From Acidimicrobiales bacterium (GTDB taxonomy: Bacteria > Actinomycetota > Actinomycetes > Mycobacteriales > QHCE01): 52,416 bases of DNA. Under the pieces are notes generated by a model, which did no database searches, had not been told where the DNA came from, and saw nothing but the letters and a program-made list of their open reading frames with translations. This document shows, in pieces, positions 15,321 through 24,467 of the stretch; the stretch's first letter is position 1; each line of letters opens with the position of its first letter. Location: positions 1 through 52,416 of the forward strand of contig QHCE01000004.1 in the NCBI GenBank assembly GCA_003243955.1, written 5' to 3'. Both the position numbers and the translations under genes were made by a program.

Positions 15321-15800
15321 GATGCCTCCCGTGACTTGAGAGCGCCCGGTAATTGATGCTGTTCTACTGCGGTGTCTCCTGGCGCTTCGCCTGGCGGCGT
15401 TGTCGTCGTCGCCCATACCTTCTCGGTATGAACTCCTTCTCCGCCTTGCCACACTCGACCAGGCGCCACCTCGCTACGAACGATCAACTACCGAACACTC
15501 TTACTAGTGAATTATGGCTGACCCAGAAGCGGCGCCGGGAACATATGCGAAGTTCGTGAGCTTTTTCAGACGCCCAGCTAGCCCATGTGCAACCGAAGAT
15601 AGCGGCACGGTCACCGGGTAGGCCGCAGGTTATCCACCGTTTAGCCCCTTGCGGCATTGCGGTGGATAACTTCGTCACAGCCGGGCAATGGTGTATGAAA
15701 GAGCGTCTGCCAATAGAGCATCTGCCAAGGCCGCAGAAGCCGCCGCCTACGAAGGTAGGCAAGGCGACGAGAACGCCGGCAGGGATCTATTGGCAGCGCT
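15321..15800. other. 480-base stretch without a gene, holding two repeat structures
   Basis: Between the HTH/Ser-Pro gene and tatD I see no convincing coding frame. The segment holds the GTTATCCACCG inverted repeat and the AGAGCRTCTGCCAA repeat family described separately, plus the small hairpin GCCTAC-GAAG-GTAGGC (15745-15760). The part nearest 15321 must contain the promoter of the HTH/Ser-Pro gene. In related genomes rpfB lies at about this place. Confidence 0.5.
15629..15670. repeat. Inverted pair of GTTATCCACCG
   Basis: GTTATCCACCG (15629-15639) and CGGTGGATAAC (15660-15670) are exact complements separated by 20 bases. Each arm contains TTATCCACC, one base from the classic DnaA box TTATCCACA. 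It could be a pair of weak DnaA sites, an operator, or simply a hairpin. A third TTATCCACC occurs inside the HTH/Ser-Pro gene near 14495. Confidence 0.5.
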
Positions 15801-15802
15801 CT
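15700..15802. repeat. Long-range stem-loop with direct and inverted AGAGC...TGCCAA repeats at the tatD 3' end
   Basis: AGAGCGTCTGCCAATAG (15700-15716) is repeated directly, slightly changed, at 15715-15728, and inverted as CTATTGGCAGCGCTCT at 15787-15802. The outer copies can form a 16-pair stem with one bulge around a 70-base loop, which contains a second hairpin (15745-15760). On the minus strand the structure starts at the tatD stop codon, so it may act as a 3' end signal, or be a small repeat element. It lacks a strong T-run. Confidence 0.5.
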
Positions 15803-16637
15803 AGCGAGTAGCGAATGCTCGCTCACCGTTAGCCCAGACGGCGGCGCAAAGCTGGTTCAGATCCACGCCTCGAAGCTGCGCCAAATACCGCACAGTAATC
15901 GGAAGTACATACGGTGCATTCTGTCTACCGCGGTACGGCACGGGCGTCAGGTAAGGCCCGTCGGTCTCGGTGAGCAGCAGTTCGACTGGGATCGCCGCGG
16001 CGGCCTCCTGCAACTGCTTGGCGTTGGTGAACGTGACGTTACCGGCAAAGCTCATAAAGTATCCGCGGCGAGCGCATTCAGCCGCGAAGCTCACGTCGCC
16101 TGAGAAACAGTGCAGAATCACCTGCTCCGGTGCACCCCGCTCATCGAGAATCCGCAGCACATCCTCGTGCGCTTGGCGGTCGTGAATCATCAGCGCTTTG
16201 TTGTGCCGCTTGGCGATCTCAATATGGCCGCGAAACGCCGCGTGCTGTGCTGGCCGGCCAGCTTGAGTAGTTCGGAAATAATCCAACCCGGTCTCGCCAA
16301 TACCCACCACTACCTCCTGTGCGGCCAGCTCATCAATCTGAGCTAACTCCGCATCCAGGTCGTCTAATAGCGGCGCGTCATTGGGATGTATCGCCACGGT
16401 GGCATCTAAAGTGGCGTGCTGCTCTGCCTGCGCCACGCCCCACCGCGAAGAGGCCACATCCGTGCCTACCTGCACTACACGATGCACGCCTACGCGAGCA
16501 GCCGCCGACAATGCATCGGCCACCGAGGCTTCCTGCATCTCCAGGTGGGTGTGACTGTCCAGCACCGGAACCGTCAACGGCTCGGGCTCGGGCGGCCGTG
16601 ATGCCGAAGTTGTTTCAGCTGCCTGCGTCTTCGTCAT
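15801..16637 (-). CDS. tatD: TatD-family metal-dependent hydrolase
   Basis: The 278-residue protein is a TIM-barrel hydrolase of the TatD/YcfH group, in which members act as 3'-5' exonucleases. Metal ligands are visible: DSHTHL near residue 28, GIGETGLDYF, MIHDR and ILHCFSG, and then TETDGPYLTP with the last conserved Asp. The stop lies inside the left arm of a long stem-loop. MetG ends two bases before its ATG, so metG and tatD are a tight pair, as in other actinobacteria. The first 20 residues are a variable extension. Confidence 0.92.
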   Translation of the reverse strand: MTKTQAAETTSASRPPEPEPLTVPVLDSHTHLEMQEASVADALSAAARVGVHRVVQVGTDVASSRWGVAQAEQHATLDATVAIHPNDAPLLDDLDAELAQIDELAAQEVVVGIGETGLDYFRTTQAGRPAQHAAFRGHIEIAKRHNKALMIHDRQAHEDVLRILDERGAPEQVILHCFSGDVSFAAECARRGYFMSFAGNVTFTNAKQLQEAAAAIPVELLLTETDGPYLTPVPYRGRQNAPYVLPITVRYLAQLRGVDLNQLCAAVWANGERAFATR

Positions 16638-16639
16638 TG

Positions 16640-18448
16640 TCAGCGCGTTTCCAACCGAGCGAGCTCTTCATCGACGATCACCGGGTCCAGCTTGGTGAAA
16701 ACCGGCTTAGGCGCGGCAAGTTTGCGGCCGACCGGAATCGGTTGCGATTGCCAGACAGCGAGCTCTGTGGCGTAGTCGCCGGTGATCACGACATATGGCG
16801 ACGACGGGTTTCCCTGCTCGGCGACCTCATCGATGCGCGGCTGAGCTGACCAGACACCTGAGCCACCCAGCAGTTCAAATACCCGCTGCGACGAGTGCGG
16901 CAAGAACGGCGTGAGCAAGCTCTTACAATCGTCGATCAGCTGCAACGCCACGTGCAACACCGTATCGCGACGGGCCAGTTCGTCGGGCCGATCCGCCGAA
17001 AGCTTCCACGGCGCCTGATCTGACAAGTACCGGTTGGCTTCGCTCACCACGCGCATAGCCTCGACAATCGCCACTTTGAACCTGCACCGCTCCAATAGGG
17101 AGCCGACCACACCGAACGCCTGGCGGGAGGCCTGCAACAAGGCACGATCAGCGTCGGTGAGCGCGGTAGCCACCGGAATCTCGCCCCCGTTCCTAGCCGC
17201 CATGGAGATCGAGCGATTCACCAGGTTGCCCCACCCGGCGACGAGTTCGTCGTTGTTGCGCCGCAGGAACTCTGCCCAGGTGAAATCGGTGTCCTGGGTC
17301 TCGGGCCCGGCAACGGTGATGAAGTAGCGCAGCGCGTCAGCGTCGTAGCGAGCCAGGAAGTCCCGAACGTAAATCACTACCGAGCGTGACGAGGAAAACT
17401 TCTTCCCCTCCATCGTGAGGAATTCGCTGGATACTACCTCCGTAGGCAGACTCAAACGGCCAAGCGTGCCCGGCACGCTATCAGGCAAGCCGTTGTACCC
17501 GAGCAACATCGCCGGCCAGATCTGGGAATGGAAGGTGATGTTGTCCTTCCCCATGAAGTAGTAGGAGTTCGCATCGGCGTTCTCCCACCAGAGGCGCCAG
17601 GCCTCCGGCTCGCCTACCCGCTGCGCCCATTCAATAGACGCCGAAAGGTAGCCAATCACAGCGTCGAACCAGACGTAGAGTCGTTTGTGTGAACGGTCCT
17701 CCCACTCCGGTAGCGGGATCGGTATCCCCCAATCCAAGTCACGGGTGATCGCACGCGGCTGTAGATCGCTGAGCAAGTTCAGCGAAAATTTCAGTACATT
17801 GGGGCGCCAATCGGTACGTCCGGCAAGCCAGGTACCGAGCGCATCGGCAAACGCCGGCAGGTTGAGGAAGAAATGCTCGGTCTCGACGAACTTTGGCGTC
17901 TCACCATTGATACGGCTGCGCGGGTTCTTCAGATCTTCCGGATCAAGCTGGTTTCCGCAGTTGTCGCACTGGTCGCCGCGGGCGCCGTCGTAACCGCACA
18001 AAGGGCAGGTGCCTTCAATGTAGCGGTCAGGCAGCGTGCGACCAGTGGATGGGGAAATCGCGCCGAGGGCGCTGCGGGGGAAAATGTAGCCGTTGCGGTG
18101 CAAACCTCGAAAGATTTCCTGCACGACCGACTGATGATTGCGGGTCGTGGTGCGGGTGAACAGGTCATACGACAAGCCCAGCGACCGCAGATCTTCGGCG
18201 ATCACTGGGTTGTAACGATCGACAAGTTCTCGAGCGCTCACACCTTCAGCATCGGCTTGGACCTGGATCGGTGTGCCGTGCTCATCGGTGCCCGAGATCA
18301 TCAGCACTTTGTTGCCAGCCATACGCTGATAGCGGCTGAAGATATCCGACGGTACCCCGAACCCAGAAACATGGCCGATGTGCCGCGGGCCGTTGGCGTA
18401 CGGCCACGCGACAGCGGTGAGGATGTGACGAGGCTTGTCGGTGGTCAT
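16640..18448 (-). CDS. metG: Methionyl-tRNA synthetase
   Basis: MetG charges tRNA-Met with methionine. The 602-residue class I synthetase has [11 protein letters not shown] (HIGH motif), [11 protein letters not shown], the zinc knuckle [17 protein letters not shown] around residue 148, [12 protein letters not shown], and [11 protein letters not shown], the KMSKS-equivalent loop in the KFSSS form typical of this subclass. The C-terminal anticodon-binding helices follow. It lacks the extra C-terminal dimerisation domain of E. coli MetG, as usual in actinobacteria. The 113 bases upstream are shared with a divergent small membrane protein gene; I see no T-box. Confidence 0.96.
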   Translation of the reverse strand: MTTDKPRHILTAVAWPYANGPRHIGHVSGFGVPSDIFSRYQRMAGNKVLMISGTDEHGTPIQVQADAEGVSARELVDRYNPVIAEDLRSLGLSYDLFTRTTTRNHQSVVQEIFRGLHRNGYIFPRSALGAISPSTGRTLPDRYIEGTCPLCGYDGARGDQCDNCGNQLDPEDLKNPRSRINGETPKFVETEHFFLNLPAFADALGTWLAGRTDWRPNVLKFSLNLLSDLQPRAITRDLDWGIPIPLPEWEDRSHKRLYVWFDAVIGYLSASIEWAQRVGEPEAWRLWWENADANSYYFMGKDNITFHSQIWPAMLLGYNGLPDSVPGTLGRLSLPTEVVSSEFLTMEGKKFSSSRSVVIYVRDFLARYDADALRYFITVAGPETQDTDFTWAEFLRRNNDELVAGWGNLVNRSISMAARNGGEIPVATALTDADRALLQASRQAFGVVGSLLERCRFKVAIVEAMRVVSEANRYLSDQAPWKLSADRPDELARRDTVLHVALQLIDDCKSLLTPFLPHSSQRVFELLGGSGVWSAQPRIDEVAEQGNPSSPYVVITGDYATELAVWQSQPIPVGRKLAAPKPVFTKLDPVIVDEELARLETR

Positions 18449-18561
18449 AGCCCGACAGCTTAGAGCTCGGACAGGTTGGGAGCCGGAGTAGGTAGGCGGT
18501 TGCCAGGTGGACGGGATGAAGGCGGAGTAATATTTTCAGTTCAGTGAAGGTGGGATCAACT

Positions 18562-18981
18562 ATGGATCACAGCAACCTTCCCTCCCGGCCGGTTGTCATC
18601 GTAGGGCTTGTGGGGGTTGGGATTCTGGGGATAGGGATTCAGCTTCTGCTAGTGGCGCTCTTCGCGGTGGCTTTCGTGTCAGAAGCCGTTTTTCATACGA
18701 GCATCGACCCCACTGAAAGCAGCTTCGCGATCACCCTGCACAACGACACGTCGAGCACCATCATGTTGAAGCAGTGTGATGTCACTTGTGACTCATTCCA
18801 TGAACGTGTCCGGCTTCTTCCTGGGGCGGATACGCGAGTAAATACTTCTAGCGACAATGTCGCTAACTGGTGGATGATAAGCGATGCCGACGGCAAGAAG
18901 CTGGGTTGCTTACCGCTACGCTACGGACACAAGATCGATCGGCTCGTGGTCAACGTGTCGGAACAAACAGCTTGCCCGTAG
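18562..18981 (+). CDS. Membrane-anchored extracytoplasmic protein of unknown function
   Basis: From the ATG behind GGTGGGA the frame encodes 139 residues. Residues 11-40 form one long hydrophobic segment (VVIVGLVGVGILGIGIQLLL and on), followed by a roughly 95-residue polar domain. The domain has four cysteines (QCDVTC, KLGCLP and the final ACP) and a beta-like character: FAITLHNDTSSTIMLKQC and NWWMISDADGKK. This suggests a tethered domain outside the membrane with two disulfides. I do not recognise the family. The next gene begins 33 bases later, suggesting co-transcription. Confidence 0.65.
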   Translation: MDHSNLPSRPVVIVGLVGVGILGIGIQLLLVALFAVAFVSEAVFHTSIDPTESSFAITLHNDTSSTIMLKQCDVTCDSFHERVRLLPGADTRVNTSSDNVANWWMISDADGKKLGCLPLRYGHKIDRLVVNVSEQTACP

Positions 18982-19013
18982 AAGCCTCGAACTGTGTTTC
19001 GCGGGAGGATTCG

Positions 19014-19631
19014 GTGAATGAATACGACGAGCCCAAGCTGGTTCGCCGACTATCGCAGGTTTCCCTAAAAGGACAAGCGGCATTCGCTGCAGCCTGTGCG
19101 GAAAGAACATTCCCGCTCTATGAACGATATGCCGCGCTTACAGGACAAGGTAATCAAGCACAGTTGCGAGCCGCACTGGATGCCGCCTGGAAAGCAGTGG
19201 GCACCGAGGTCTCGAGAGAAGACCTCGCACGCTGGCGAAAGGTCGCTGGAGCGCTCGTGCCAGACGACGAGGATCCCGGATGGATCGACGAGACTGCCTA
19301 TGGCCAGAACGGGGCAGCGGCGATTGCATATACGCTAAGCACCCATCTGACCGGCAATCCCCAAGACGCCGGCTGGGCTGCTCGGCAACTCTACGAGGCC
19401 GCCGACTACGCCGCCCAGCGGCAGCTAGGTGACCTGGATATCAATGACCCGCGAGCTGAGGACGCTTTGCGTGCCACGCTTGTGGTCCAAGAGGCGCTGT
19501 TTGGCATTCAAGAAGTTCTCGCCTTCGTCAATGACAAGTCTGAAGTGACATGTCAGGACGCAGTCAGGCTCAAGCGGCAGGCCTACGACGCAGGTGAGCG
19601 CCTAGCAAAGTTCACACTTCGATCCAGCTAG
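19014..19631 (+). CDS. DUF416 (YjaG-like) protein
   Basis: The 205-residue protein starts at a GTG six bases after GGGAGG. The run LKGQAAFAAACAERTFPLYE near residue 20, then LRAALDAAWKAVG, DDEDPGWIDET and AAIAYTLSTHLTG match my memory of DUF416, represented by E. coli YjaG (196 aa), which has no known function. It is cytoplasmic and all-helical in appearance. It follows the membrane-anchored gene by 32 bases. The frame is open upstream into that gene, but no other good start is seen. Confidence 0.75.
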   Translation: MNEYDEPKLVRRLSQVSLKGQAAFAAACAERTFPLYERYAALTGQGNQAQLRAALDAAWKAVGTEVSREDLARWRKVAGALVPDDEDPGWIDETAYGQNGAAAIAYTLSTHLTGNPQDAGWAARQLYEAADYAAQRQLGDLDINDPRAEDALRATLVVQEALFGIQEVLAFVNDKSEVTCQDAVRLKRQAYDAGERLAKFTLRSS

Positions 19632-19737
19632 AGAGGTTAGAGCGGTTATTAACCAAGAGCCTTCAGCGGAGAAGGTGGCATCCGTAGGCAAGAAATGGGC
19701 GAATTATCCGGTACACGCACCGGAAGTGTCAGCTGGT

Positions 19738-20010
19738 TTAGTGCCGTCGCTGTTTGTAGACCTGGCCACGGTGGTCGATTTGGATAACGTCCACGGTCAC
19801 AATCTCGTCGTAGATCTCATACACCACGCGCCAATCGCGGGCGGCTGAAACTCGGTAGACGTGCTCGCGTCCGGCCATCTTTTTGACGCCATCAGGCCGA
19901 GGATCTTCGGCAAGGTTGGTAATGACAGCTGCAACCTGACGGCGAATCTGCGGGTCAATCCTGCGGAGTTCTTTACGTGCTGAAGTGGTTAATCGGACGA
20001 CGTAAGTCAC
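19738..20010 (-). CDS. RelE/ParE-type toxin
   Basis: The 90-residue protein has the RelE pattern: YVVRLTTSARKELRRIDPQI at the start, then the core REHVYRVSAARDWRVVYEIYD and VDVIQIDHRGQVYK. RelE toxins cleave mRNA in the ribosomal A site. The conserved basic and aromatic residues (R, Y, H near the end) are in place, so the toxin looks intact. It begins with a GTG two bases after the antitoxin stop on the same strand, the usual antitoxin-first order. The 106 bases between its stop and the DUF416 gene hold nothing I recognise. Confidence 0.88.
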   Translation of the reverse strand: MTYVVRLTTSARKELRRIDPQIRRQVAAVITNLAEDPRPDGVKKMAGREHVYRVSAARDWRVVYEIYDEIVTVDVIQIDHRGQVYKQRRH

Positions 20011-20012
20011 GC

Positions 20013-20291
20013 TTACAGGCCTTTGGCTTCCAGCTCTCGAAGCTCCGCCTTAACTTGATCCCACGGGATTCGCTCCTCGTTCTGACGTTCCTCGATGACG
20101 CGCAGGACCTCGGCCTCATCGAGAGCTTCTAGCGCGGCCGCAGCCAGCTCGGGTGGCATGATGACCACCTTCTGCTGCTGCCGACTGTGCAGGTAAATCA
20201 CCTTGCCATGCTCGGCTTCCTCGATCGCACGCTCAATAGGTGCCGCGAGATCAAATTCGGCGCTTTCGTAGTTATGCGCTGGCTGGGTCAT
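20013..20291 (-). CDS. Antitoxin partner of the RelE-type toxin
   Basis: The ATG behind GGGAGC gives 92 residues. The middle, HGKVIYLHSRQQQKVVIMPP, is the Phd/YefM-like dimer strand-helix region, and the C-terminal half is charged and helical (EVLRVIEERQNEERIPWDQV), as expected for the segment that wraps around RelE. The family assignment (Phd/YefM or RelB-like) is by pattern and position. The complex probably represses its own promoter in the 110 bases upstream, which lie before the rsmI stop. Confidence 0.78.
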   Translation of the reverse strand: MTQPAHNYESAEFDLAAPIERAIEEAEHGKVIYLHSRQQQKVVIMPPELAAAALEALDEAEVLRVIEERQNEERIPWDQVKAELRELEAKGL

Positions 20292-20402
20292 GCTCCCAGC
20301 ATAAACCGAAAGTGTCCCAGTTAGGCCACCTGCACAGCGCTTTAGAAGCTGGAGGATCCTTTGAGCGAACCTAAAAAGCTCCACAACACCGGAGGATTCA
20401 TG

Positions 20403-21269
20403 TCATTCGGCGGAGCCTTTGGCCGCGACTACCGCGTTGTACACCTCACGTTTGGGCGCGGAGCTGAGTTCAGCCACCGCCGCGATTGCTTGCTTCCGGG
20501 GCACGTCGTGCCGCTCTAGGAGCGCCACCTGACGTATCCAGTGCGTCACGGCGGCGGGATTTGAGCCACAGTCTGGCACAGCGGCACCGGCGACCACCAG
20601 AGTGATCTCACCGCGCACCCCGGAAGTAGCCCACTCCGCTAACTCACCCAATGAACCTCGCACAACCTCTTCATAGGTTTTGGTGAGCTCCCGACAGACC
20701 GCCGCGGCGCGCTGTTGACCGAACTCATCGACTAGGGCGGCCAGGCTTTCGGCCAGCCGGTGGGGTGCCTCGAAGAACACCATCGTGCGCGGCTCAGCGG
20801 TTAGCTCGGCAAGTCTGCTGTGACGCTCACCGGCCTTTCGTGGCAGAAAACCCTCGAAGCAGAAGCGGTCGCACGCTAAGCCAGACAGCGCAAGCGCGGT
20901 AGTCACCGCCGAAGGACCGGGCAGTGCTGTGATGTCGATATCGCCAGGCGCGTCGATCGCCGCTCTTACCAGCCGATAACCGGGGTCAGAAACGCTAGGC
21001 ATTCCGGCGTCTGTCACCAGCAGCACTGTGCTGCCAGCTAATAAAGCATCAACGAGCTCCCGCGTACGGGTCCGCTCATTTCCCTCATAGTAGGAGAGCA
21101 ACCGGCCGCTCGGCGTCACCTCGAGAGCGGCGGCAAGCCGGCGAAGCCGGCGGGTATCTTCCGCGGCGATCACATCAGCACGAGCTAGTTCGAGCGCTAG
21201 CCGGGCGGAAGCATCCGCTGGATTGCCAAGCGGTGTTGCCGCCACAACCAGACGACCGGAATTCAGCAC
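20403..21269 (-). CDS. rsmI: 16S rRNA 2'-O-methyltransferase (C1402)
   Basis: RsmI methylates the 2'-OH of C1402 in the decoding centre. The conserved start GRLVVAATPLGNP, then AAEDTRRLRRL, LVTDAGMPSVSDPGYRLVRA and ITALPGPSAVTTALALSGL are all present, with FEGFLPRKAGER and FFEAPHR later. A GTG immediately before this core gives 288 residues, the usual length. An ATG 28 codons upstream (21353) is possible but would collide with the divergent pmt start. The rsmI/pmt divergent pair is conserved in mycobacteria. Confidence 0.9.
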   Translation of the reverse strand: MLNSGRLVVAATPLGNPADASARLALELARADVIAAEDTRRLRRLAAALEVTPSGRLLSYYEGNERTRTRELVDALLAGSTVLLVTDAGMPSVSDPGYRLVRAAIDAPGDIDITALPGPSAVTTALALSGLACDRFCFEGFLPRKAGERHSRLAELTAEPRTMVFFEAPHRLAESLAALVDEFGQQRAAAVCRELTKTYEEVVRGSLGELAEWATSGVRGEITLVVAGAAVPDCGSNPAAVTHWIRQVALLERHDVPRKQAIAAVAELSSAPKREVYNAVVAAKGSAE

Positions 21270-21360
21270 TCCAGTGACTTTACGTGAGCTGTGCCGACCA
21301 GTTCGGTGGCCCGTGGTGGCTTCCCGGACTTGTTCCAAGCTAGCCCGTACCATCTTCTTC

Positions 21361-22911
21361 GTGTCATCATCCCCCGCGCAGAAGCCGCTTAATCCTCCAA
21401 CTCCCGATGTTGCGCTTGCCAACTCGCAAGAAACGGCGCTGGTGCGCCTTGCCCGCTGGCGACCAGCCGATGTGATCAGCTCCTGGTACTGGGCGGGCAC
21501 GGTGGCGCTACTAGCTGGAGTACTTCGGCTGATCAACCTCGCCACTCCGCCGCAGAAAATCTTCGACGAAGCCTTCTACGCCAAGCATGCCCATGACCTT
21601 CTCGGCCATGGTTACGAGCTCAACGACCAAAGCAACGGTCCCGGATACGTGGCGCATCCCCCGCTGGGAAAATGGTGCATCTCGCTAGGCGAGTGGCTCT
21701 TCGGCTACAACAGCCTGGGGTGGCGGATCTCGGCGGCGGTATTTGGCACCCTCTCCGTGCTGATTCTGTGCCGCCTAGGCCGCCGGATGTTTCGCTCTAC
21801 TGTGCTCGGCTGCCTAGCCGGACTGCTAATGGCGTTGGACGGACTGCACTTCGTGTCCAGCCGAGTGGCGCTACTCGATATTTTTCTGATGTTCTTTGTG
21901 CTGGCTAGTTTCGCGTGTCTGCTGCTAGATCGAGAGCAGCGACGTGACGCCATGCATGCGCAGCTGTTGCGGGCAGAACAGAACGGGTCCGATCTACGTG
22001 CCGGCGTACGCCGCGAGTCAGGTTGGCGGAACTGGCCATGGTGGCGCATAGCGGCGGCCGTGATGCTGGGCTGCGCACTCGGAGTGAAGTGGAGCGCTAT
22101 CTGGTACCTACTGGTACTTGTGCTGCTGATCGTGGTCTGGGAAGTGCAGGCCAGGCGCAGCGCGGGAGTACGGCAACCTCTCACTGATGTCATCGGCTGG
22201 GAAACGGGATGGATCGCGGCCTTCGTTCTCATCACGCTTGGGACATTTCTGGCCAGCTACACCGGATGGTTCGCCACCGACGGTGGCTGGGACCGAAACT
22301 GGGCACAGGCGAACAGCGCTGGCGTGTGGTACCTCCCCGACGCCTTAGTGAGCCTGTGGCATTACCAGTACGATATTTACCAATTCCACGTTAACCTCTC
22401 AAGCCCTCATCCTTATCAATCAACGCCGTACAGCTGGTTGTATCTGGGTCGTCCGGTGCTCTACTACCGCGAAACCAGGCCATGCGGTACCACAACCTGC
22501 ACCTCTGGGATATTGGCACTCGGCAATCCCGCGCTGTGGTGGACGTTCTTAGCCGCCAGCGCGGTCTGTTTATGGCGCAGCGCAATAAATCGGGATTGGC
22601 GGGCGCTGGCGATTCTGCTCAGCGCGGCGGCAGGCATCGTGCCGTGGATGCTCTACCCCGACCGGACCACATATTTCTTCTACGCGCTCCCAGCGCTGCC
22701 GTTCCTAGTGCTGGCGGTAACGCTTGTGCTCGGAATGATCTTAGGGAGCGACAATGCCCGCGCGTCGCGACGGCTCACCGGCACCCTGCTCGTGGGGGTA
22801 TATGTTGTGCTAGTTGTCGTAGCTTTCGCGTACTTTTACCCGATCTACAGCGGCCAAGCAATACCCTTCGATGACTGGCACAACCGCCTATGGTTCGACA
22901 GCTGGAAATAG
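21361..22911 (+). CDS. pmt: Polyprenol-phosphate-mannose protein O-mannosyltransferase
   Basis: The protein belongs to the Pmt family (GT39), which transfers mannose from a polyprenol phosphate to Ser/Thr of proteins exported by Sec. The first loop carries the catalytic DE motif (KIFDEAFYAKHAHDLLGHGY) and the HPPLGK segment. About ten hydrophobic helices follow, with the conserved SSHPHPYQSTPYSWLYL-like stretch (here LSSPHPYQSTPYSWLYLGRP) and PWMLYPDRTTYFFY late. I place the start at a GTG that leaves 91 bases to rsmI for divergent promoters; it has no SD and could be leaderless. The following lipoprotein gene is 29 bases away and may be a client. Confidence 0.9.
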   Translation: MSSSPAQKPLNPPTPDVALANSQETALVRLARWRPADVISSWYWAGTVALLAGVLRLINLATPPQKIFDEAFYAKHAHDLLGHGYELNDQSNGPGYVAHPPLGKWCISLGEWLFGYNSLGWRISAAVFGTLSVLILCRLGRRMFRSTVLGCLAGLLMALDGLHFVSSRVALLDIFLMFFVLASFACLLLDREQRRDAMHAQLLRAEQNGSDLRAGVRRESGWRNWPWWRIAAAVMLGCALGVKWSAIWYLLVLVLLIVVWEVQARRSAGVRQPLTDVIGWETGWIAAFVLITLGTFLASYTGWFATDGGWDRNWAQANSAGVWYLPDALVSLWHYQYDIYQFHVNLSSPHPYQSTPYSWLYLGRPVLYYRETRPCGTTTCTSGILALGNPALWWTFLAASAVCLWRSAINRDWRALAILLSAAAGIVPWMLYPDRTTYFFYALPALPFLVLAVTLVLGMILGSDNARASRRLTGTLLVGVYVVLVVVAFAYFYPIYSGQAIPFDDWHNRLWFDSWK

Positions 22912-22940
22912 CCGGCTGTGTAGCAGAGAAAGGCACTTTT

Positions 22941-24467
22941 GTGTCCTATGCAGTAAACGATGAGTGCCCCGCAACTCAGGTTTTCCGACCGAGACGCTGC
23001 GCTGCCGTCGCCGTGCTAGTGGCTGCTGCACTGCTGTTGGCTGGATGCACAGCCGGCGACAAAGGCAGCTTTCACCGCTCCGACGCCGCTGGCTCGGCCC
23101 AACAGCCCGCGCCAGCCCCAAAACCACATGACTGTGACAAAAATCCCGGCAACTCAGAGACCGAGCGCTTCCCCGCCACAGTGGACCCGGCCGGATGTGT
23201 GTGGCGGGACAGCGCCGAAAGCGTCGGGCAAGCCGGCAACGCGCTGGTCCTGTGGGGTGCCGACCATGATGGGTTCCGGCTGCGGGCAATCGACATCAAC
23301 AACGGTGGCCTGCTCTGGCAGAGCGAGGCCATCAAACTCGGCGACGCACAAGCCCGAGAAGGTGACTACGAGAAGTTCTTCGACAAAGGTAAGTACCCGA
23401 TCATGCTGACCAAAGGTGCGAGCTCGTATGCGGCGGTGGCTACCCAACGGTACAAGCGGGCCAGCGCAATCGGTGAGGCCAGCGTCACCACCGTGCTTCG
23501 GTTCTACCCGGTCAACTCCACAGGCACAGTGCCGCCCCGAACGTATGAGGCCCCAATCGGTGACTTCAAGCCTCCGGTCGATGAGAACGACACCGCACGC
23601 GACGGCGATCAGGTGCTGCTGCGCAAGGAAGGCAGCATCGACGAGCCCGTCAAGTACCTGAGGGTGGATCCAGAAACCGCACAAGGAAACGAGTTCGCTC
23701 CACAGGGCCGGTTCGCCCCCGAAGCCGCTGAGACTCCCGTGGTCGTCACTGAGGACGGAAATGTGGTCGTCACATTTCGCCAGACCCGAGGCCTAACAAC
23801 TATCACCGATCGCTTCGGTCTGCGCTCAGCAGACGGAAAACAGCTGTGGGATGGCAAGGATCACGCCCCCAGTGGCGCTGATCCCTCCGCAGGCACTGTG
23901 ATCGGGGTACGCGGAAGATATTTGATCGTGAAGTGGCTGCCCGAAGGAACCGCCGACCAGCCGATCAGCAACAACACTCGACCGGGCATCATCGCGTTGC
24001 ACGACTTCCGCTCCGGAAAGGTCATCGCGGCCAGTGAGCGGCTGAGTATAAAAGAGACCGTCGATTTCGACCACGAAATCAACCGCACCGCTGCCTCCGC
24101 CGATGGCCGATATTTGGTGGTTGGCCGCGCCGTCTTTGACCTGCGCGAAAAGAAGGCGCTGGCTTCCCTTCCAGAGGCATTCACGGATCGACCAATTCAA
24201 GCCATCAGCCCACAGGGAGTAGCGTACGGATACGGCAACGATAACCGGCCAGTCGCCTACGACTTCGTGCAGAAAAAGGTGGTCTGGGAGATGCTTGGCG
24301 GGGAAGGCGCAGCTTTACTGCCCAAAGTGCTTAGCCAAAAGGTAGCGGTTTTCCAGATCCATGCCCCGAGCTTCCCGATTGTGGCGCTTCCGTTGAAAGC
24401 ACCGGATCAACCGTCGCCAAATGAAACCAACCCTCGGGGCCCAGACCAGCAGTCCAGCGGTAACTAG
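22941..24467 (+). CDS. Lipoprotein with PQQ-like beta-propeller features
   Basis: A GTG eight bases after GAAAGG starts a 508-residue protein. Residues 16-36 are a lipoprotein signal: Arg-rich start, hydrophobic core and the lipobox LAGC with Cys36. The mature part begins with a Ser/Ala/Pro linker and then shows repeated beta-propeller-like units: RAIDINNGGLLWQSEAIK, RSADGKQLWDGKDH and VAYDFVQKKVVWEML resemble PQQ-type blades. No catalytic residues are recognised. Ser/Thr/Pro-rich stretches near the anchor are typical O-mannosylation targets, and pmt lies directly upstream. Its end overlaps the next gene by 47 bases, suggesting one transcript. Confidence 0.72.
   Translation: MSYAVNDECPATQVFRPRRCAAVAVLVAAALLLAGCTAGDKGSFHRSDAAGSAQQPAPAPKPHDCDKNPGNSETERFPATVDPAGCVWRDSAESVGQAGNALVLWGADHDGFRLRAIDINNGGLLWQSEAIKLGDAQAREGDYEKFFDKGKYPIMLTKGASSYAAVATQRYKRASAIGEASVTTVLRFYPVNSTGTVPPRTYEAPIGDFKPPVDENDTARDGDQVLLRKEGSIDEPVKYLRVDPETAQGNEFAPQGRFAPEAAETPVVVTEDGNVVVTFRQTRGLTTITDRFGLRSADGKQLWDGKDHAPSGADPSAGTVIGVRGRYLIVKWLPEGTADQPISNNTRPGIIALHDFRSGKVIAASERLSIKETVDFDHEINRTAASADGRYLVVGRAVFDLREKKALASLPEAFTDRPIQAISPQGVAYGYGNDNRPVAYDFVQKKVVWEMLGGEGAALLPKVLSQKVAVFQIHAPSFPIVALPLKAPDQPSPNETNPRGPDQQSSGN

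Noticed and set aside
15629-15670. A replication origin
   Set aside because: Only two or three near-boxes occur, there is no AT-rich unwinding region, and dnaA, dnaN or rnpA do not adjoin.
15321-15800. A cyclic di-AMP riboswitch such as precedes rpf genes in actinobacteria
   Set aside because: I searched this region by eye for the conserved blocks and found none; the repeats present do not match them.
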